A stretch of 64,000 bases of DNA from Diploptera punctata. Lineage: Eukaryota; Arthropoda; Insecta; Blattodea; Blaberidae. This document shows, piece by piece, positions 54,505-64,000 of the stretch. The stretch spans positions 310,001 through 374,000 of the forward strand of contig JASPKZ010010277.1 of the NCBI GenBank assembly GCA_030220185.1. Direction: 5' to 3'. A program made the translations under genes and the position numbers. The stretch's first letter is position 1. The number at the start of each line of letters is the position of its first letter. Below the pieces are notes generated by a model, which saw nothing but the letters and a program-made list of their open reading frames with translations, made no database searches and was not told the DNA's origin.

Positions 54505-54820
54505 TCATCCATAGTAATTCTGCCCGAGGGCAGGTCTTTCACTGCAGTCGTACCATTTTCATGCTCTGCTTTGCAGCTTTACTAGGGAATTATAGGTGTG
54601 GTAGTGTCCCGTTGCTTTTCACACCGGTGAAGGATGATGATTATGATGTCCGGATGATTTTCGGGGACCGTTGGGCCCTAAGCTTCCTGAAATTTGTCTT
54701 ACAGGTGAGGAAAAACCCCGAAAAAACATCACCCAGGATCCTGTCCCAACCTTAAATCGAACTCGGGCCCATTGCATGACAAGGAAGTACGCTACTTCGA
54801 GACCGCAGCGGTGGACGTTT
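54505..54820 (-). repeat. Complete SINE S1, minus
   Basis: From CTGCCCGAGGGCAGGTCTTT at the 3' end to AGACCGCAGCGGTGGAC at the head. Box B is altered (reverse complement GGTTTAAGGTTGGGAC: ATCGAACTCGGGCCC region on plus). Confidence 0.85.
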
Positions 54821-55028
54821 AAACGATAGTTCTCTTATAAGTGTGAAGGACGGACTGAATAATTAATCGAAGAGCACCGTTAAACTTATCCGAGAACTGT
54901 CACTTACTCTGACAATAAACTCCAACTAACTTCGCCTCATAACATGCGAATTCAACTTAGTCATTTATAATTCATCTACGTTTATTTAGGAATAATATAT
55001 TAATGCAATATTTTTATTTCTGTTTCAG

Positions 55029-55058
55029 TGAAGAAGGCAAGATACGTCGGTGCCCCAG
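55029..55058 (+). CDS. Candidate 30-nt micro-exon of an unknown host gene
   Basis: A strong acceptor (TTTTTATTTCTGTTTCAG, ending 55028) is followed by 30 nt, TGAAGAAGGCAAGATACGTC plus GGTGCCCCAG, then the donor GTAAGG. The exon is far richer in G+C than its surroundings. It is open in two phases (KKARYVGAP or EEGKIRRCP) and closed in the third. Length divisible by three suits a cassette exon. No repeat copy is visible. The gene itself is not recognisable from ten codons. Confidence 0.5.
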
Positions 55059-55654
55059 GTAAGGATACAACTCATTTATTATTATTATTATTATTTTGAG
55101 AAATTATAAACTAATTTAAATATTCCTTTGTACGGTGCGTTATATATATATATAAAACCACTCTGACTGCTACCATTTGTGCAGTTTTCTTTTGGATCGT
55201 CTTTTGTTTCCGTTGTATATACTAGCGTAGAGTTCATAACATCCGAGGTTATTAATCAAAAACCTTTGCCCGGGCCCATAGGAGGCAAAGACTGATTCAT
55301 CTTTCTTTCCTAAACACTTAAACATGAATCAACAATAGATCTCAAAACACTAGATTATGATTCTGATTTAAACTGAATGTATCATTATTGTTATTAATCA
55401 TGAAAGCTAGACGGAAAATAAAGGAAGCTAGAATGATCTCCTAAATAAGTAAGTTTCAGTACAGAAATATCAAACAGCAGCATGCACATAAATAACTCGA
55501 ACATTAACCAGGATATATAGATAAATGATGTTTAATATAAACAAGACGTCTGAAGTGGATGAAAAATATAACAAATGTAAATACTTGATCATTCAACAAA
55601 AAGAAAATAAATAATAATCCTTAACATCACAAAACTATATCATACCTCACACAA

Positions 55655-55990
55655 CATTCATACCACGGTCCAAGCCAGGGTAGTCTTTCCCCGGTCCTCA
55701 GGACCAAAACTTAAACCACGCCACTCGCGGCTCCAGACGACGTTGTCTCAACTCAAAGTTCCGATCGAATGATAATGTTCAGCATGTGCATTGCGTATTT
55801 GAGCGTTCCGAGGTGGAAGGGGAGATGCGCAGCACAAACAGCGCAACAGGAGAGGCAAAAAGGAGAGTAGGGGCAGATGCACAGAGAAAGGATATTGGCA
55901 TAGTTCACGAATCTTTCTGTTCAGGGAGGATAACGGCACTGCAGTAGCGAACCGAAAATCGCACTTTCGGTTCACCTTCTTATTAATAAT
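55655..55990. repeat. GC-richer block, possible DNA transposon end
   Basis: CAAGCCAGGGTAGTCTTTCC, CACGCCACTCGCGGCTCCAG and CGCAGCACAAACAGCGCAAC contrast with AT-rich flanks. The first part is reminiscent of hAT-type ends, from memory, but no matching inverted repeat was found. The minus frame at 55748-55975 is not supported. Confidence 0.3.
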
Positions 55991-56182
55991 TCTGATGAAA
56001 CATACGGATTTGGGCGTACAACGTCGATGAAAATTAGGCTAATGAGTGGGTGATAAAATTTCTGCTTGCGCGTACCAAGACTTTATGTTATGCAAAATAA
56101 AAACGCAATAATTATAATAATTAAACATGAAGTGCTAAGATTTCATTAGGATACTTGAAACAAAATAAACATTGCCGGTTTG

Positions 56183-56269
56183 TTTGAAGAGTTTTCGGAA
56201 CATTTTCCAACATCAGCAGTTAAACAATGTAACTGCTAATGATAAAACATGTTCCGAAAGGCCTTCAAA
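56183..56269. repeat. Palindrome with two degenerate hammerhead motifs, GGCC class
   Basis: Arms 56183-56222 and 56230-56269, about 85% complementary. Plus: CTAATGA (56236-56242; G5 to A), GAAA (56256-56259), GGCCTT. Minus: CTGATGT (56210-56216; A9 to T), GAAA (56193-56196), then ACTCTT instead of AGGCCT. Neither core is intact. Same class as 53693-53732. No clear TSD. Confidence 0.6.
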
Positions 56270-56766
56270 GTTTTTTAATGCAAATTTTACTATGTTGAGG
56301 ACTACTGAGATCTCAGGTAAATATTTTATTATGTTAACCTTTCATATAGTAACCTAAACTGTGGTTCAGATTGACATATAAAAGAGTTATATTAACTTCA
56401 GGGGACCTACTGGTGAAAATTTTAAAAAATGGCGAAAAGTGTATTTTTTGTTTATTTACTTTTTAATAACTCTGATTTTTTAGGATCATTTTCATGTAAA
56501 ATTTTTTATTGTAGGAGCAAAATTGAGTCCGTGACATTAGGCTTTAATTAACCTTCCACGTATGGTCAGCATTATTACTTAAATTTTAATATGCGTTTTT
56601 TTCTGTTTCCATTTTTTTTACATTTTCCAAAACTTAAAATGCTCCTTACGATGCAATGTTTATGCTACCAATGTGAGGTTTTGAGGTTAGACTTTCCAAT
56701 ATATGCTAATTGAAATTATAATACATTAATTAAACACAATGTGTACATCAAATTAAATTTAGCTTT
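56270..56766. other. No gene seen
   Basis: AT-rich. Confidence 0.35.
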
Positions 56767-57199
56767 TTACCAGTCTTTAATTAAATTGTTTAGAGGCAGA
56801 GTCCTGTTTTTACACTTCGCTAGATGATATTTTGGACATGGATAGTTGCATAATTTACAGATGCAGTCTTCCTTGGGTTCATGGTACATGTTGTTCAGGC
56901 ATATATTCCCATGAAATCCATGGGCTGCGAAACGTGTGTACAGGTGCCGAAGTTCGAAATTCGGTTGCTTCCAGGTTTCTGTTTTCATTGCGTCTGTTTC
57001 CATAATTTCTGTCGGTATCTGGGCGGCTTTGTTCTGTCTCTCCTCGATGACGATTCTGTATGCTTGCGTTTCCGGTAGTCTGAAACAGTGTCTGATATCT
57101 TCGATGAAGAAGGATTCCTGGGCTATTGTATAGGCATAACTATTTCTTGTATATTTTGAAATTGACAGTGCTCTTTTGAGAAACCTTGATTTAACTAAT
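56767..57199 (-). CDS. Candidate terminal exon of an unknown protein with C-terminal Cys/His cluster
   Basis: On minus a possible acceptor (TAATTTCAATTAG, ending about 57200) leads into about 143 codons without a stop, to TAA at 56767. Sequence pieces: SRFLKRALSISKYTRNSYAY, TIAQESFFIEDIRHCFRLPE, IVIEERQNKAAQIPTEIMET, QPNFELRHLYTRFAAHGFHG, then EDCICKLCNYPCPKYHLAKC, a C-x-C-x2-C-x3-C-x4-H-x3-C cluster that could bind zinc. An open frame this long in AT-rich DNA is improbable by chance. It has no second copy in the window. It may be a host gene or the C-terminus of a retrotransposon not otherwise represented; I cannot name it. Confidence 0.55.
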
Positions 57200-58097
57200 T
57201 GAAATTAGATATGTTGTTACTAGTCTAAAACGCATGTTTTCTTTTAAATTGAGATGAAAAAAATATTGAGAGTGATAATTTTTTTAAAAAATGAACAATT
57301 ATCAGTATCTTCCCTTTATGAATATGTTTTGCATAGCAAATATGTTTACTGGAATCATGAAGACTTTGAATCTCAAATTTCATCAGAAAATATTTAAAAA
57401 TGCAACCTAAGGAGCATTTTTACAAAATATTAAAAATATAGTTGTAAAAAATCATAATTCTGAAACTATTCTAATTATAAACACCAAACATTATAGACAC
57501 GCTACTTTGAGCATATAATGTATGTGATAAAAATTTCAAAAAATGGGATGAAAACTAAAAAAAAAAAAAATTGAAATTCACCAGTCGGTCCCCTTAACCA
57601 AAATTAAATTTTTAATTTTTAATAAAGACGGATTTTCATTTGTTTTCGTTTTACTATCACTTAAAACATTGATTTTAAAATCGGTAAAGGAGTAAGAGGT
57701 TTTGTTTGTTGTCATTTTTGACAGAATTTTATCTCTATTGTGTTTATTATCACTAAACGTCTTCGGTTACTTCAATTTGTTCTTCTCCACACAACCTATA
57801 ATCTCAGCGATTAGTTTTATAATTATGTTACATAACTACGCTTCTTGCTTATATTTTTAAGGGCAGCCAGTACTTATTTGGGTTAAAAAAAATTATTTTT
57901 GCTTCAAAACATCCAGGAAAGTCTATTTTATCCCTGTTTAATATTATTTTGTCGATTTTGCACTCTTAAACGCACAAAAATTGATTTTTAAAAATAGCGT
58001 GTCCGTGTTCTGCTATTGTGCATATTTTTGTTTTTTCCATTTTCCCGTAACTTGTGTTTTTTCATATTTTGGTACACTCTTCTCCGAAACTATAAAC
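57200..58097. other. No gene seen
   Basis: AT-rich with A13 at 57557; no recognised repeat. Confidence 0.4.
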
Positions 58098-58326
58098 GAT
58101 AGGAGAATAATGTATTCACGTAGACTTTCACGGCCAGAGTTGCTATGATGATCTTGATGAAGATTTTCAGGCTGTAGGCCGTGGTCATGAGGCTTGTAGT
58201 TCCCCGACATTTCGCCAAAGACTGTGGATGCCAGACACGGTCTCTGGCGAAACGTCGGGGAACTACAAGCCTCACGACCACTGCCTACAGCCCGAAAATC
58301 TTCATCAAGATCATGATAGGAGAATA
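58098..58326. mobile_element. Palindromic hammerhead-related mobile unit, 205 bp, with 12-bp TSD
   Basis: GATAGGAGAATA at 58098-58109 and 58315-58326 bounds 58110-58314. A leader holding CTTTCACGGCC, as in the unit at 21608, is followed by a palindrome centred near 58231 with outer arms from ATGATCTTGATGAAGAT to ATCTTCATCAAGATCAT. The right arm has GCCAGA/TCTGGC and GAAACGTC (58249-58256), but CTGANGA is CTGTGGA (58222-58228) and the upstream stem I strand is lost at the palindrome centre; the left arm has GAAATGTC. Different sequence from 21608 but the same plan. Confidence 0.78.
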
Positions 58327-58329
58327 GTT

Positions 58330-58964
58330 TTGGCATGGATATGAGGTTTAAAGAGCTATATAATAATAACGTAAATTTATCTTTGATAGTGTTTGAAATT
58401 TAAATAAAATGTATGCACATTTTTTTAAATTTTGGTTTCGAATTTTTAAAAAAAATAATTCAGAATCCATATCTGAACACAAGAAAACATTATTATTGTC
58501 AAATGAAATATGGACAATAACATACTGAATTTTGGAAACAACTGGATAAGTAGTTTTGAGAAAATTTTACCAAGACAATACTTTTAAGAAGTTGGATTAT
58601 TTATTTTCCTTTTTTCTGTATTTTAAATTACTCATGAAAAAAATGTCTAAAAAGTTAACCAGAGTGTCATTATGTTGAGGAAGACTTATTTAATTAGTGA
58701 CAAATTTTCATGCACAACATACTCGTAAGTTGAAAAAATGATTTTTGTATGTTGCATATTGTTAAACCAATTTGCAAGAAAATTAGTACCGGGTGTTCAT
58801 AATGTATTTGTAACTGTTACGATTAGGTGACAGCACTGTAAAAACATATTACAAACGTAACTCTCAACTCCACACATTTACCCTCTTTTTTTAATGTAAA
58901 TAATCTTGTTACTTAATCACTCACGTAACGAATACAAAATTATAACCCATCAAATCAATGTTGG

Positions 58965-58967
<3 letters not shown>
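58330..58967. other. No gene seen
   Basis: AT-rich; CCGGGTGTTCATAATG at 58796 resembles a mariner-type end but no partner was found. Confidence 0.35.
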
Positions 58968-59006
<39 letters not shown>

Positions 59007-59092
59007 TCCGGGTTCGAATCCCGTCCAGGCATTTATTTTTCTTATCATTCCATATTAAGCTTGCATTGCTCAATGTTAAACATTTAATTATA

Positions 59093-59139
<47 letters not shown>
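58968..59139. repeat. Two (AT)n microsatellites around a tRNA-like S5 fragment
   Basis: AT runs at 58968-59004 and 59098-59139 enclose GATCCGGGTTCGAATCCCGT followed by CCAGGCATTTATTTTTCTTA, a box B-containing S5 fragment related to 17113-17190. The mariner inserted at the edge of the second AT run. Confidence 0.8.
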
Positions 59140-59142
<3 letters not shown>

Positions 59143-59259
59143 GGCAAGTCAAAATGTTGTGCAGGTTTTCAGAAATTTATTATGTGAAATGTAATGAACA
59201 TATAATATTGTGAGACATATTGTATGAAAGGTAAACTCTCAAAGTTTTTTTTTAAATAT

Positions 59260-60354
59260 TCACAGATGTTCTATGTGAGCGCCTTTTGTTACACGATAGA
59301 TGTCAAGCCGATATTCAATCTCCTGCCAAACTTTCTGTAGCAGTCCGCGGTCGATATCAGCAATGGCTGCTGTGATGCGGGCACGCAGTTCATGCAGTGT
59401 TGTTGGAAGTGGTGGTACGTAAACATGATCCTTTACAAGACCCCACATGAAGAAATCACACGGGGTTAGATCTGGTGAACGAGGTGGCCAATGAATGAGT
59501 TGTTGATCACCCTGAGATGCACGGCCTATCCAGCGTTGTGGTAAAGCCGTATTCAAATGGTCTCGAACACTGCCATGGTAATGTGGAGGGGCACCATCCA
59601 ACTGCAGAATGAAATCTGGACTATCCGCTTCAAGCTGCGGAAGGAGCCATTATTTTTATTTTTTATTTTTTTTTATTTTATTTATTTAGCCTGGTGGCAT
59701 ATCAAGGAAAACATGTCCGTTCACAGTACGTTCATGAAAGAAAAAGGGCCCATAAACCTTTGCATGGGAAATGGCACAAAAGACATTCACTTTCGGAGAA
59801 TCGCGTTGATGTTCCAGAGTTGCATGGGGGTTACCAGTTCCCCAAATCCTTACATTGTGTCTATTCACTTTTCCTGAAAGGTGGAAAGTCGCTTCATCAC
59901 TGTAAACTACCCTCTCATGGAACTCATTCTCTTCCATTAATGCGAGAAAATCAACACAGAAGGACGCTCGCAAAGCATAATCGGCGGGTTTTAAGGCTTG
60001 AACCAGTTGCAAGTGGTAGGGTTTCATCTGTAAACGTTTCCGGAGAATCCGCCATACAGTTTTTTGTGGTAGTTGAAGTTCTGTCGCTCCCCGGTAGGTG
60101 GATTTCTGTGGACTCCGCACGAAGCATGTGCGAACGCGTTCGACTGTCTCTTCACTCGTCGACGGACGGCCAGTCGATTTTCGTTTACAGATACAGCCTG
60201 AATCCCTAAATTGTGTGTACCACTTACGAATGCATCTCCCATCCGGCGGGTCTTTGTCGTATCTGGTACGGAAATGTCGTTGAACACTAGTCACAGAGTT
60301 GTTTACATGGTAATCAAGCACACAGAAAGACTTCTGATCCCCAGTCAACGCCAT
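59260..60354 (-). pseudogene. Rosa-type mariner transposase, open except for one insertion
   Basis: From ATG at 60354: helix-turn-helix (SVTSVQRHFRTRYDKDPPDG, CIRKWYTQFRDSG), linker STGRPSTSEETVERVR, second helix set (LPQKTVWRILRKRLQMKPYH), first Asp in VYSDEATFHLSGKVNRHN, then GHVFLDM where a 46-bp A-rich insert adds a stop (59686-59688). After it the frame continues LLPQLEADSPDFILQLDGAP (second Asp) and IHWPPRSPDLTPCDFFMWGL (third Asp), ending TKGAHIEHL. There are 41 residues between the second and third Asp, the spacing of the rosa group. All three catalytic Asp are intact, about 355 codons in total. A plus-strand 171-codon frame here is the antisense shadow. Confidence 0.9.
59651..59697 (-). 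mobile_element. Minimal retroposon insertion (family L3 tail) inside the transposase
   Basis: On minus it is CCACCAGGCTAAATAAATAA and an A-rich tail. CCACCAGGCTAAATAAAT is exactly the 3' end of family L3 (compare 31240-31265 in reverse), so only about 10 bp of element body plus tail inserted. No clear TSD. Confidence 0.65.
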
Positions 60355-60528
60355 TTTCCTTTACTGCTCTGCTGTTGACATCTTGCGGGTGAACGCGGAA
60401 CTTTAGAAGTGGACAACTAAACTTTGAGAGTTTGCCTTTCATACAATATGTCTCACGATATTATATGTTCATTACATTTCACATAATAAATTTCTGAAAA
60501 CCTGCACAACATTTTGACTTGCCCTGTA

Positions 60529-61545
60529 TATATCCATATTTAGAGCCCAATAACAAATGATTCAGAGATTGTATGTTATGCTACCACCTATATAAATTCA
60601 AATTATGAGAAGGAGAGATCCGTACTATACGAATAATTACCTGGGATAAATATGTGCGTTCTTGTTGTTTTATATAAAAAGATTGAGAAATGCCTTAAAA
60701 TGAAGTGGGAAATTGAGCCGAAAATAACCTACAATTACCATATTTACAATGTAACATATGTATTAGCCACTGCTCATACAGTGTAGCCAACTTATGAAAA
60801 AAATATAACAAACAAGTGAACGCTAAACTAATCTGGTATACACTAATTCGCATATTTTCTCATCCTAACTTGCTCAAATTAATGTGGTGTAGTCCATAGA
60901 CGAGGTGTATGAAAGCAGAAGGTATTTCATACTCAGCACATTATATTATGAAGGATTGTACTATAATTTACCTTCATTTAGACGCTGATCGGGCGTATTA
61001 ATTCCGAGTCTGGCGGACACACTTCAAAATTTTAAGCATCACCCTTACCTCACAGTGATCTACGAAACATTAAAATATAAAGTAACTAAACTGAATAAGA
61101 AGAGCAAATTTAATTACCGTAAAACACAAAATATAAAACATAAAATTGAATACGCCTGAAATAAATTACGGATGAGAGTGACATCATGACTGTTCCTATA
61201 TTCTCAGGTAGTAACCCATTGTATCGTTTGCAATTCCCCGTGCCCCCCTTCGATCCTTGCTTTCATTCTACTCGTCTGTGAACTATAACTAAACCATTTT
61301 CTCGCACTAATTTGCTCACTAATGTAGATTGACTCCTGGTAGGATCCCCTTATATGTGAGTAAACGTGTTGGCTATTGGTTCTAGCGGGAACATGTGTTA
61401 GCACGTTGGCCAATATAACACTAGCAGTCACCAATTCTCCAATCGAATATTCATAAGTGATATCCTGACATAGATTACCAATACTTCTGTAAACTTAATA
61501 TTATTTTGTGCTCAAAAATCCACTAAACACAAACATAAAATGTTG
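60529..61545. other. No supported gene
   Basis: AT-rich with some GC-richer parts (61200-61440). The 76-codon minus frame at 61204-61434 is unassigned. Confidence 0.4.
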
Positions 61546-61549
61546 TCGT

Positions 61550-62095
61550 AACTGAACAACAAAAAAAAAACTGTTTTGTCTCAGAAAGAAAAATATGTGA
61601 TTCTGACAGTTTTTTTTTTTCCTGAATTCAAATATGATATCGGTTTTCTCCATCACGCAAAGTTTCCGAGAGACAAGAATTTATAATTTCAAACACTTAA
61701 TATTTTCTACATTCGTAACTACACAATATTCGAACATTCGGACTCACCTAGAAAGTAAAAAAATGACGATTGTCTGCTATATTTCGCCTGTGAAACATCC
61801 CTCTTGATGGTCCAACAATAATAGGCCAGCATATTAGGATTCCATTTGCATTGAAATCTCTTTTCCATAGCTGAAATCTCCTGAGTTAGCTCATCTGGTT
61901 TTATTTTACAATGGACAAATGGATGAAAAAACGTTTATTAATAAAATGATTATTTAAATCCATTAATTGAAATTTAAACAATAAACAAACTCTGGGCGAT
62001 GGAGAAATTCCGAATACATATTCGAAAACACTATAAAACTGCATTAAGTACAACTATTGGTACTCATTAGACAAAAATCATGTTGACTAGTATTA
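61550..62095 (-). repeat. Dispersed repeat P, copy 2, with a 70-codon open coding remnant
   Basis: Same as 49636-50175. Minus strand (about 61935 to 61725) is open: FHPFVHCKIKPDELTQEISA, then MEKRFQCKWNPNMLAYYCWT, IKRDVSQAKYSRQSS, up to TTTCTAGGTGAGTCC. The stop seen in copy 1 is absent here. No initiating context; unknown family. Confidence 0.6.
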
Positions 62096-62254
62096 TTAAG
62101 TAGAAAGAATAAATTGAGTTTTCTCTCCAATATTCAGATCATAACTCTAACGAGTAGAAAAATATTAAACTCTGGGTTCTTGCCCGTTATCGTTGCTCGC
62201 TGATATAATCCCTCTTAAACTTCTACTATTTAGTTTTGTATTAGATAATTTAGT

Positions 62255-63315
62255 GGATATTTAGTGGATGAAGAAGGCCTTGAATTCAATAGCGCCATTC
62301 AGATGTTAGTTTATGCTGATGATGTAATGTTATTAGGCGATAGCGACGAGATACTAAGATTCATCAAACACACTCTATTGAGTAACACCAAGAAATTGGG
62401 ACTGGAAGTAAACATTTATTAAAACTAAATATATGTTCACATTAGAAATACATTATATAATGGAAGTGGACAGTTAATGATAAATGAGGGAAATTCTGAA
62501 GATGTGGCTGAATTCGAATACCTAAGAATAATAATTACAAGTAAGAATTAAGTGCACAAAAAATTAAACATAGGCTCAAATCTGGAAATGTATGCTAAAA
62601 TGCATTACAAAGACTCTTTGTTGTCCCAACTTCTCTCTAAAAAAACATTAAATTCAAAACATATAAAAGAATAGAAGATGATCGCATTCCCAAAACTATA
62701 CTTAAATATAAACCAAAAGGACGCAGGAATGTTGGTAGACCGAAGAAGAGATGGATCCAACTTTTGAATGAGAATAAATGAGACCGGAACAAGCCACATG
62801 GGCTTAATCCGGGATTGTTGATGATGATGATGATGATGATGAATGACATATAAAACTGTTATTCTTACAGTTATAGTATGGATGCGAAACATGGACTCTT
62901 ACTTTAAAGAGAATTAAGGTTAAGAGTATTTGAGACTAAATTTCTTAGGGAAATTTTGGCCCAAAGTGAGATGAATAGGTGAATGGAGAGGATTACTTAA
63001 TAGTGACCTATATGATATTTATAGGAAACTAGATTAATAAGAACAGTTAGGTCTCGTAGCCTGTGATGGGCAGGACATGTGGCACAAATAAGGATTGAAA
63101 GAGGGGCATGGAAGCTTCTTGAAAGAAAACCAGAGGGAGAACTCCAAGTTGTTAGACCAAGAATGAGGTGAGAGAATAACATTAACCATGATTTGAGGGA
63201 AGTAGATTATACAGAGGATGATTAAAAACATTAGCTCAGGATAGAGATGTGTGGAGAGCTTATGTCCGCGCGGTCATGTACGTACGAGTTCCAAAGTACC
63301 AGTGAGTTAATTAGT
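62255..63315 (+). pseudogene. L1-related non-LTR retrotransposon, decayed, with nested insertion
   Basis: Plus frame EEGLEFNSAIQMLVYADDVM and LLGDSDEILRFIKHTLLSNT (catalytic YADD), NTKKLGLEVN, later decayed NGSGQLMINEGNSEDVAEFE, YGCETWTLTL, RTVRSRSL-like and GRPRMR segments and the 3' end GTCATGTACGTACGAGTTCC. Stops are frequent. At 62669 another element is inserted. Confidence 0.8.
62669..62845 (+). mobile_element. Family L4 3' end nested in L1, with 10-bp TSD
   Basis: ACATATAAAA at 62659-62668 and 62846-62855 flanks 177 bp encoding EDDRIPKTILKYKPKGRRNV and GRPKKRWIQLLNENK, then TGAGACCGGAACAAGCCACA and a (GATGAT)n tail. Without the insert the L1 sequence reads through the site. Confidence 0.88.
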
Positions 63316-63640
63316 TATTAATTAGTAGTTGAGGTAAATATAAATTAGGTTTAAAAAGTGTATAAAACGGTATTCTCTCTATTTTTAAATGTTTAATTTC
63401 GCCACACTACGTTGTACTGGAGCGTTGTTTACACATTTCAAACTGGTTAGCTGCTGTTTTATCATTTCATTTGGCAGCGCTGATTAAATTACTTATAGCT
63501 CCTCATACTACACAATCCGATGTGTAAATATTGTCTGCTGTGTGGCAAGGAAGCATCCACTAAGTGATTGCCAGCTACTTCGTGGAATCATATCACAACG
63601 TAATTCCATAATTTCTTATCGATTTCTCCTACCAACATGG
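63316..63640. other. No gene seen
   Basis: AT-rich; contains TGGCAAGGAAGCATCCACTA and similar unassigned sequence. Confidence 0.35.
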
Positions 63641-63644
63641 GAAT

Positions 63645-64000
63645 TGTCATAAGTAATGCCACGAGTGATTTCCAATTTATCTAGAGAATTTGGAAATCAA
63701 GAGTGGAATTTGTTAGGACTATTTAACGAATAAAATTAAACTGTTTACTCACAAATCATTATTTAAATATAGTTATTTTAAAATATTTATATTTAATGTA
63801 AACGGCGATGTTTGAAACAAATGAAAAACGATAGATACGCTTCATCTACTTTTTTTGTTTATCACTGCAACCAGATCATACTATTTATTGCCAAAGGAAC
63901 GCAATATTGTAAGAATGCTCTCTAGTGGAGAAAAAATTAAACACATCAAACTGTATATTAATTCATTTCTGATGTCGTATGATGTAAATATGACAATTAT
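63645..64000 (+). repeat. Dispersed repeat R, copy cut by window end
   Basis: GTCATAAGTAATGCCACGAG at 63651 through TGATGTCGTATGATGTAAAT at the edge, parallel to 3837-4230. Confidence 0.8.

Larger units (their letters stand above)
59140..60526 (-). mobile_element. Rosa-type (DD41D) mariner, full length, 108-bp inverted repeats
   Basis: TA flanks 59138-59139 and 60527-60528. Left end CAGGGCAAGTCAAAATGTTG and right end CAACATTTTGACTTGCCCTG are exact complements; 59140-59247 and 60419-60526 differ at about two positions. Length 1387 bp. The least decayed DNA transposon in the window. Inactivated by a short insertion in the transposase. Confidence 0.9.

Noticed and set aside
59694..60209. 171-codon plus frame
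   Set aside because: Antisense shadow of the mariner transposase on minus.

Overview
This is a eukaryotic, AT-rich, intron/intergenic stretch dominated by decayed transposable elements and simple repeats; no complete host gene is visible. The mix (mariner-type transposons with TA duplications, many 5'-truncated non-LTR retrotransposons, tRNA-derived SINEs, long AAT/AT/GA microsatellites) is that of a large insect genome. From memory the two dominant families (the retrotransposon ending in GTAA repeats and the SINE with a CATCAT-rich body) look like cockroach (Blattodea, possibly Periplaneta); that assignment is unverified.

Layout. 1-5 kb: a hammerhead-type palindrome (1233-1468), a full-length but broken mariner (2009-3316), and a dispersed AT-rich repeat (3837-4905). 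5-9 kb: a retrotransposon fragment split by a SINE with target-site duplications (TSDs), a clean R1-like insertion (6345-7087) and a GTAA-tailed fragment. 9.6-9.9 kb: a possible host exon. 10-19 kb: SINEs, retrotransposon tails, a mariner deletion derivative and a reverse-transcriptase pseudogene (17914-19043). 19.2-19.8 kb: a Penelope-like element remnant with GIY-YIG endonuclease remains and a hammerhead motif directly downstream. 21.6-21.9 kb: a 290-bp mobile palindrome with an intact hammerhead core on each strand. 22.2-36 kb and 40.6-43.3 kb: two related families of repeated units (about 0.6 and 2 kb) carrying SINEs and retrotransposon tails. 36.4-36.7 kb: another exon-like segment. 38.2-39.2 kb: a 222-bp satellite array. 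44-51 kb: mariner derivatives and MITEs. 53-58 kb: further hammerhead motifs, a 30-nt exon with textbook splice sites (55029-55058) and a 145-codon open segment ending in a Cys/His cluster (56767-57199). 59.1-60.5 kb: a rosa-type (DD41D) mariner with 108-bp inverted repeats, its transposase split by a tiny retroposon tail. 61.5-64 kb: repeats and nested retrotransposons.

The strongest unexplained signal is a set of small palindromic units (1233-1468, 21608-21897, 58110-58314), each flanked by 12-13 bp direct repeats and built around inverted hammerhead-ribozyme cores whose stem III is self-complementary (GAAACGTC). A second hammerhead class (GAAAGGCC) appears at 19772-19810 next to the Penelope-like endonuclease, at 53693-53732 and at 56183-56269. 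All coordinates and motifs were read by eye; no alignment or search was run.
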